Assembly: GCA_964389025.1 (NCBI GenBank)
Contig: CAYMCQ010000128.1
Span: 1-6,142 of the forward strand
DNA from: CAYMCQ01 sp964389025
Lineage (GTDB): Bacteria > Verrucomicrobiota > Verrucomicrobiia > Limisphaerales > CAYMCQ01
Reading direction: 5' to 3'
DNA length: 6,142 nucleotides
The notes below the pieces were generated by a model, which searched no databases, was not told the DNA's origin, and worked only from the letters and a program-made list of their open reading frames with translations. Shown here piece after piece: positions 4,559 to 6,142 of this stretch (positions within the stretch are counted from its first letter, which is position 1; each line of letters opens with the position of its first letter). The position numbers were made by a program, and so were the translations under genes.

Positions 4559-5488
4559 ATGAAATCAACCTTGCTCCGAAATGCCTGTGTCGTCGCAGCG
4601 TCGTTTGCCTGTTCCCTTCTTGCAGCAGCAGAAACCTTCCGCGTGGCAGCCTACAACGTGGAGAATTACATTGATCAACCCGGCACCGGGCGGCCCGTGA
4701 AGACCGCCGAGGCCAAGGCCAAAGTCCGCGAAAGCATTCTCGCGCTCAAGCCCGACGTGCTTGCGCTCGAAGAAATGGGCGCGACCGAAGCGCTTTTGGA
4801 ATTGCGCGGCTCGCTGAAAAAGGACGGCCTTGATTTTCCGCATTGGGAGCACGTCACCGGCTACGACACCAACATTCACGTAGCCGTGTTGAGCAAATTT
4901 CCAATCATCGCGCGCCATCCGCACACGAACGACAACTTTCTCCTGAGCGGAAAACGCTTTCGTGTCAGTCGCGGCTTTGCCGAGGTGGAGATCAAGGTGA
5001 ATGACAACTACACGTTCACGTTGATTGGCGCGCATTTGAAATCGAGGCGGCCAATTCCTGCGGCGGACCAGGCGGAAATGCGGCTGGAGGAGGCGAAAAT
5101 TCTCCGCGAAAAAATTGACGCGCATCTCAAGGCGAATCCAAACGTGAACCTCATTGTGCTCGGCGATTTCAACGACACTTACAACGCCAGGCCGATCAAG
5201 GAAATCGTCGGGCGCGGAAACAGCGCGCTCATTGACACGCGCCCCGCCGAGCGCAACGGCGACAACCAGCCGAATCCCAGAAACCCGCGCTACTCGCCGG
5301 CAAACATCACATGGACGCATTACTACGGCGTCGAGGACACTTACAGCCGGATTGATTACATCATGTTAAGCCGCGGCATGGCGCGCGAATGGGTGACGAA
5401 CGAAACTTACGTGCTGACGATCCCGAATTGGGGCATCGGCTCCGACCACCGGCCACTCGTGGCGACTTTTGAGGCGGTGAACAAGTGA
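4559..5488 (+). CDS. Secreted endonuclease/exonuclease/phosphatase-family protein
   Basis: This is a metal-dependent phosphoesterase of the EEP fold (DNase I / exonuclease III / inositol phosphatase superfamily), predicted to be exported. From the ATG it is 309 residues. Residues 1-24 are a signal peptide with basic start and hydrophobic core (MKSTLLRNACVVAASFAC then SLLAAA), with likely cleavage before Glu25. The catalytic landmarks are in order: AYNVENY (31-37, Asn33), ALEEMG (69-74, Glu71/Glu72), GAHLKSRRP (157-165, His159), LGDFND (201-206, Asp203 and Asn205), SRIDYIM (263-269, Asp266) and GSDHRPL (294-300, Asp296 and His297). All expected residues are present, so it should be active. Substrate is unknown: extracellular nucleic acid, a nucleotide or another phosphoester. 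It is divergent from folE2 with 101 bp between start codons. Extracytoplasmic scavenging of phosphate or nucleotides is a reasonable guess. Confidence 0.9.
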   Translation: MKSTLLRNACVVAASFACSLLAAAETFRVAAYNVENYIDQPGTGRPVKTAEAKAKVRESILALKPDVLALEEMGATEALLELRGSLKKDGLDFPHWEHVTGYDTNIHVAVLSKFPIIARHPHTNDNFLLSGKRFRVSRGFAEVEIKVNDNYTFTLIGAHLKSRRPIPAADQAEMRLEEAKILREKIDAHLKANPNVNLIVLGDFNDTYNARPIKEIVGRGNSALIDTRPAERNGDNQPNPRNPRYSPANITWTHYYGVEDTYSRIDYIMLSRGMAREWVTNETYVLTIPNWGIGSDHRPLVATFEAVNK

Positions 5489-5494
5489 AGTGAG

Positions 5495-5533
5495 AAAAAC
5501 TCCCGCGCAAGTCCAACTTGCGAGCAGCGCGGG
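5495..5533 (-). terminator. Terminator for the YdcH-like gene, between convergent genes
   Basis: CGCAAGT (5506-5512) and ACTTGCG (5516-5522) form a 7-bp stem with a 3-nt loop, extended by CCCG/CGGG (5502-5505 and 5530-5533) across a 7-nt bulge. On the minus strand it is followed by AGTTTTT (5501 to 5495). On the + strand it lies 14 bp after the EEP stop but lacks a T-tract, so it would serve that gene only weakly. Confidence 0.6.
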
Positions 5534-5546
5534 CGAACCGCGAAAG

Positions 5547-5578
5547 AAAAATTATCAGCGCGGCGAAATTACGCCGCG
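5547..5578 (-). terminator. Second hairpin overlapping the stop of the YdcH-like gene
   Basis: CGCGGCG (5559-5565) pairs perfectly with CGCCGCG (5572-5578) around a 6-nt loop that contains the TAA stop. On the minus strand five T's follow, but only after a 7-nt gap, so it is a weaker terminator candidate than the hairpin further on. Confidence 0.35.
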
Positions 5579-5853
5579 ATCGGGCTGGCGCTGGGAACTA
5601 AACTCGCCGCCGGCACGTGGGCGTGAAGGATCGCGTGGTAGATTTTATCTTTCAACCGGGCGCGATGCAGCTTCAGGTCGTCAATTTCCTGATCGGTGGC
5701 GAAGTCAATTTCCTCTTCGATGCGGCAAACTGCGTCGTCGAGCGTGTGATACTCCTCAAAGGCTTTCCGAAAATCCGCGTTCGCGGCTTTGAGATGCCGC
5801 ACCGTCTCGCGGTGTTCGGGAAACTCCCTGAGGATTGGATGATGCAAGTCCAT
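5569..5853 (-). CDS. DUF465/YdcH-like small helical protein
   Basis: This is a member of the DUF465 (YdcH) family of small helical cytoplasmic proteins with no firmly known role. The 94-residue product opens with the family hallmark HHPILREFPEHRETVRHLKA (4-23) and continues ANADFRKAFEEYHTLDDAVCRIEEEI (24-49), ATDQEIDDLKLHRARLKDKI (52-71). The charged heptad-like pattern predicts an antiparallel helical hairpin or coiled coil. The last 16 residues are Ala/Pro/Ser-rich and probably disordered. The ATG is fixed by AGGAG (minus strand, 5867-5863) with 9-nt spacing and by the family motif right after it; an upstream in-frame ATG would add 20 unrelated residues. It converges on the secreted EEP gene, with 80 bp between the stops. 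Confidence 0.88.
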   Translation of the reverse strand: MDLHHPILREFPEHRETVRHLKAANADFRKAFEEYHTLDDAVCRIEEEIDFATDQEIDDLKLHRARLKDKIYHAILHAHVPAASLVPSASPIAA

Positions 5854-5917
5854 GGGACAGTTCTCCTGGTTGAATGTTGAAGCGCGAAGTTTGAAGTGTG
5901 AGTCACTACTCATGACT

Positions 5918-5933
5918 TGATAAACTGATAAAC
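5918..5933. repeat. Tandem direct repeat of TGATAAAC
   Basis: TGATAAAC occurs twice in immediate succession (5918-5925 and 5926-5933), 65 bp upstream of the YdcH-like start, in its probable promoter region. It could be a regulator site or chance. Confidence 0.45.
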
Positions 5934-5982
5934 CTGCTCCGCGAAGCGCGCCAGCTTTTTCTTCAAAAATTTTTCCATTGAA

Positions 5983-6003
5983 GGGCGGAGCTCTGCGACG
6001 CCC
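5983..6003 (-). repeat. Dispersed repeat, diverged copy D
   Basis: GGGCGGAGCTCTGCGACGCCC matches the core of copy B at 18 of 21 positions, in the same orientation, and keeps the GGGCG/CGCCC ends that can pair. No inverted partner is visible within the remaining window, so it appears solitary. Confidence 0.7.
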
Positions 6004-6142
6004 AAACCTTTTGTGGGAATAAAAAATCGGTTTCCCTTTGGATTTGGTTTCGCATTTTTTACAATCCGCAGTGTCAAAACTCTTTAGGGAAACACTGATT
6101 TAATCCCTCCGTCTTCATTTATTACTGACGACCCGCCATCGT

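Larger units (their letters stand above)
5854..6142. other. Gene-free stretch at the right edge
   Basis: I see no convincing reading frame here. It contains the leader of the YdcH-like gene with its Shine-Dalgarno, an inverted repeat AGTCA (5901-5905) / TGACT (5913-5917), the tandem repeat at 5918-5933, repeat copy D, and an AT-rich segment. A possible + strand -10 (TACAAT, 6060-6065) with a poor -35 (TTGGAT, 16 bp upstream) could serve a gene beyond the window. Confidence 0.4.

Noticed and set aside
4565..5320. 251-residue open frame on the minus strand opposite the EEP gene
   Set aside because: The sense frame has a full catalytic motif set and a signal peptide; the antisense frame resembles no family and is expected from GC-rich codons.
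5490..5792. 100-residue + strand frame after the EEP gene
   Set aside because: It runs antisense through the YdcH-like gene, which has a family match and a good ribosome binding site.
1..6142. CRISPR array, tRNA, rRNA, integrase or toxin-antitoxin system
   Set aside because: There are no regularly spaced repeats, no tRNA-like clover-leaf and no recombinase or toxin-like frames; the repeats present are solitary or paired, not arrayed.

Overview
The window reads as a chromosomal stretch of housekeeping and stress genes from a Gram-negative, soil- or water-type bacterium. I favour Verrucomicrobiota, perhaps the Pedosphaera-like lineage. The reasons are a DksA-like protein without a normal zinc finger, weak or absent Shine-Dalgarno sequences before most genes, and short GC-rich dispersed repeats of about 27-30 bp between genes. 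This placement is inference; nothing in the window proves it.

Left part (1-1478). prmA, the ribosomal protein L11 methyltransferase gene, is bracketed by copies of the dispersed repeat. One copy ends 8 bp before the TTG start. A second, inverted copy supplies the last nine codons and the stop. A third lies just downstream and pairs with the second to form a long hairpin followed by seven T's, a probable terminator. Next is a 54-residue basic protein of unknown function with its own strong terminator, then a small imperfect inverted repeat.

Middle (1479-4457). A ZIP-type metal transporter on the + strand converges on a tight minus-strand operon with gene spacings of 2 and 3 nt. The operon encodes a DksA/TraR-like regulator, L33 and S18. 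Upstream of it on the same strand is folE2, the type IB GTP cyclohydrolase. All three operon products lack zinc-binding cysteine clusters, and FolE2 is the isozyme known to work without zinc. Together with the metal importer this looks like a zinc-sparing or zinc-acquisition neighbourhood. No Zur-type regulator gene is in the window. Palindromes lie in the promoter regions of the ZIP gene, the operon and folE2, but they do not share one clear consensus.

Right part (4458-6142). A secreted endonuclease/exonuclease/phosphatase-family protein is divergent from folE2. The promoters I can place for these two genes put transcription starts at or next to the start codons, suggesting leaderless mRNAs. 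A small DUF465/YdcH-like protein on the minus strand converges on the secreted enzyme and has the best Shine-Dalgarno in the window. The last 289 bases hold no convincing gene, but contain a diverged copy of the repeat, a short tandem repeat and a large imperfect inverted repeat.
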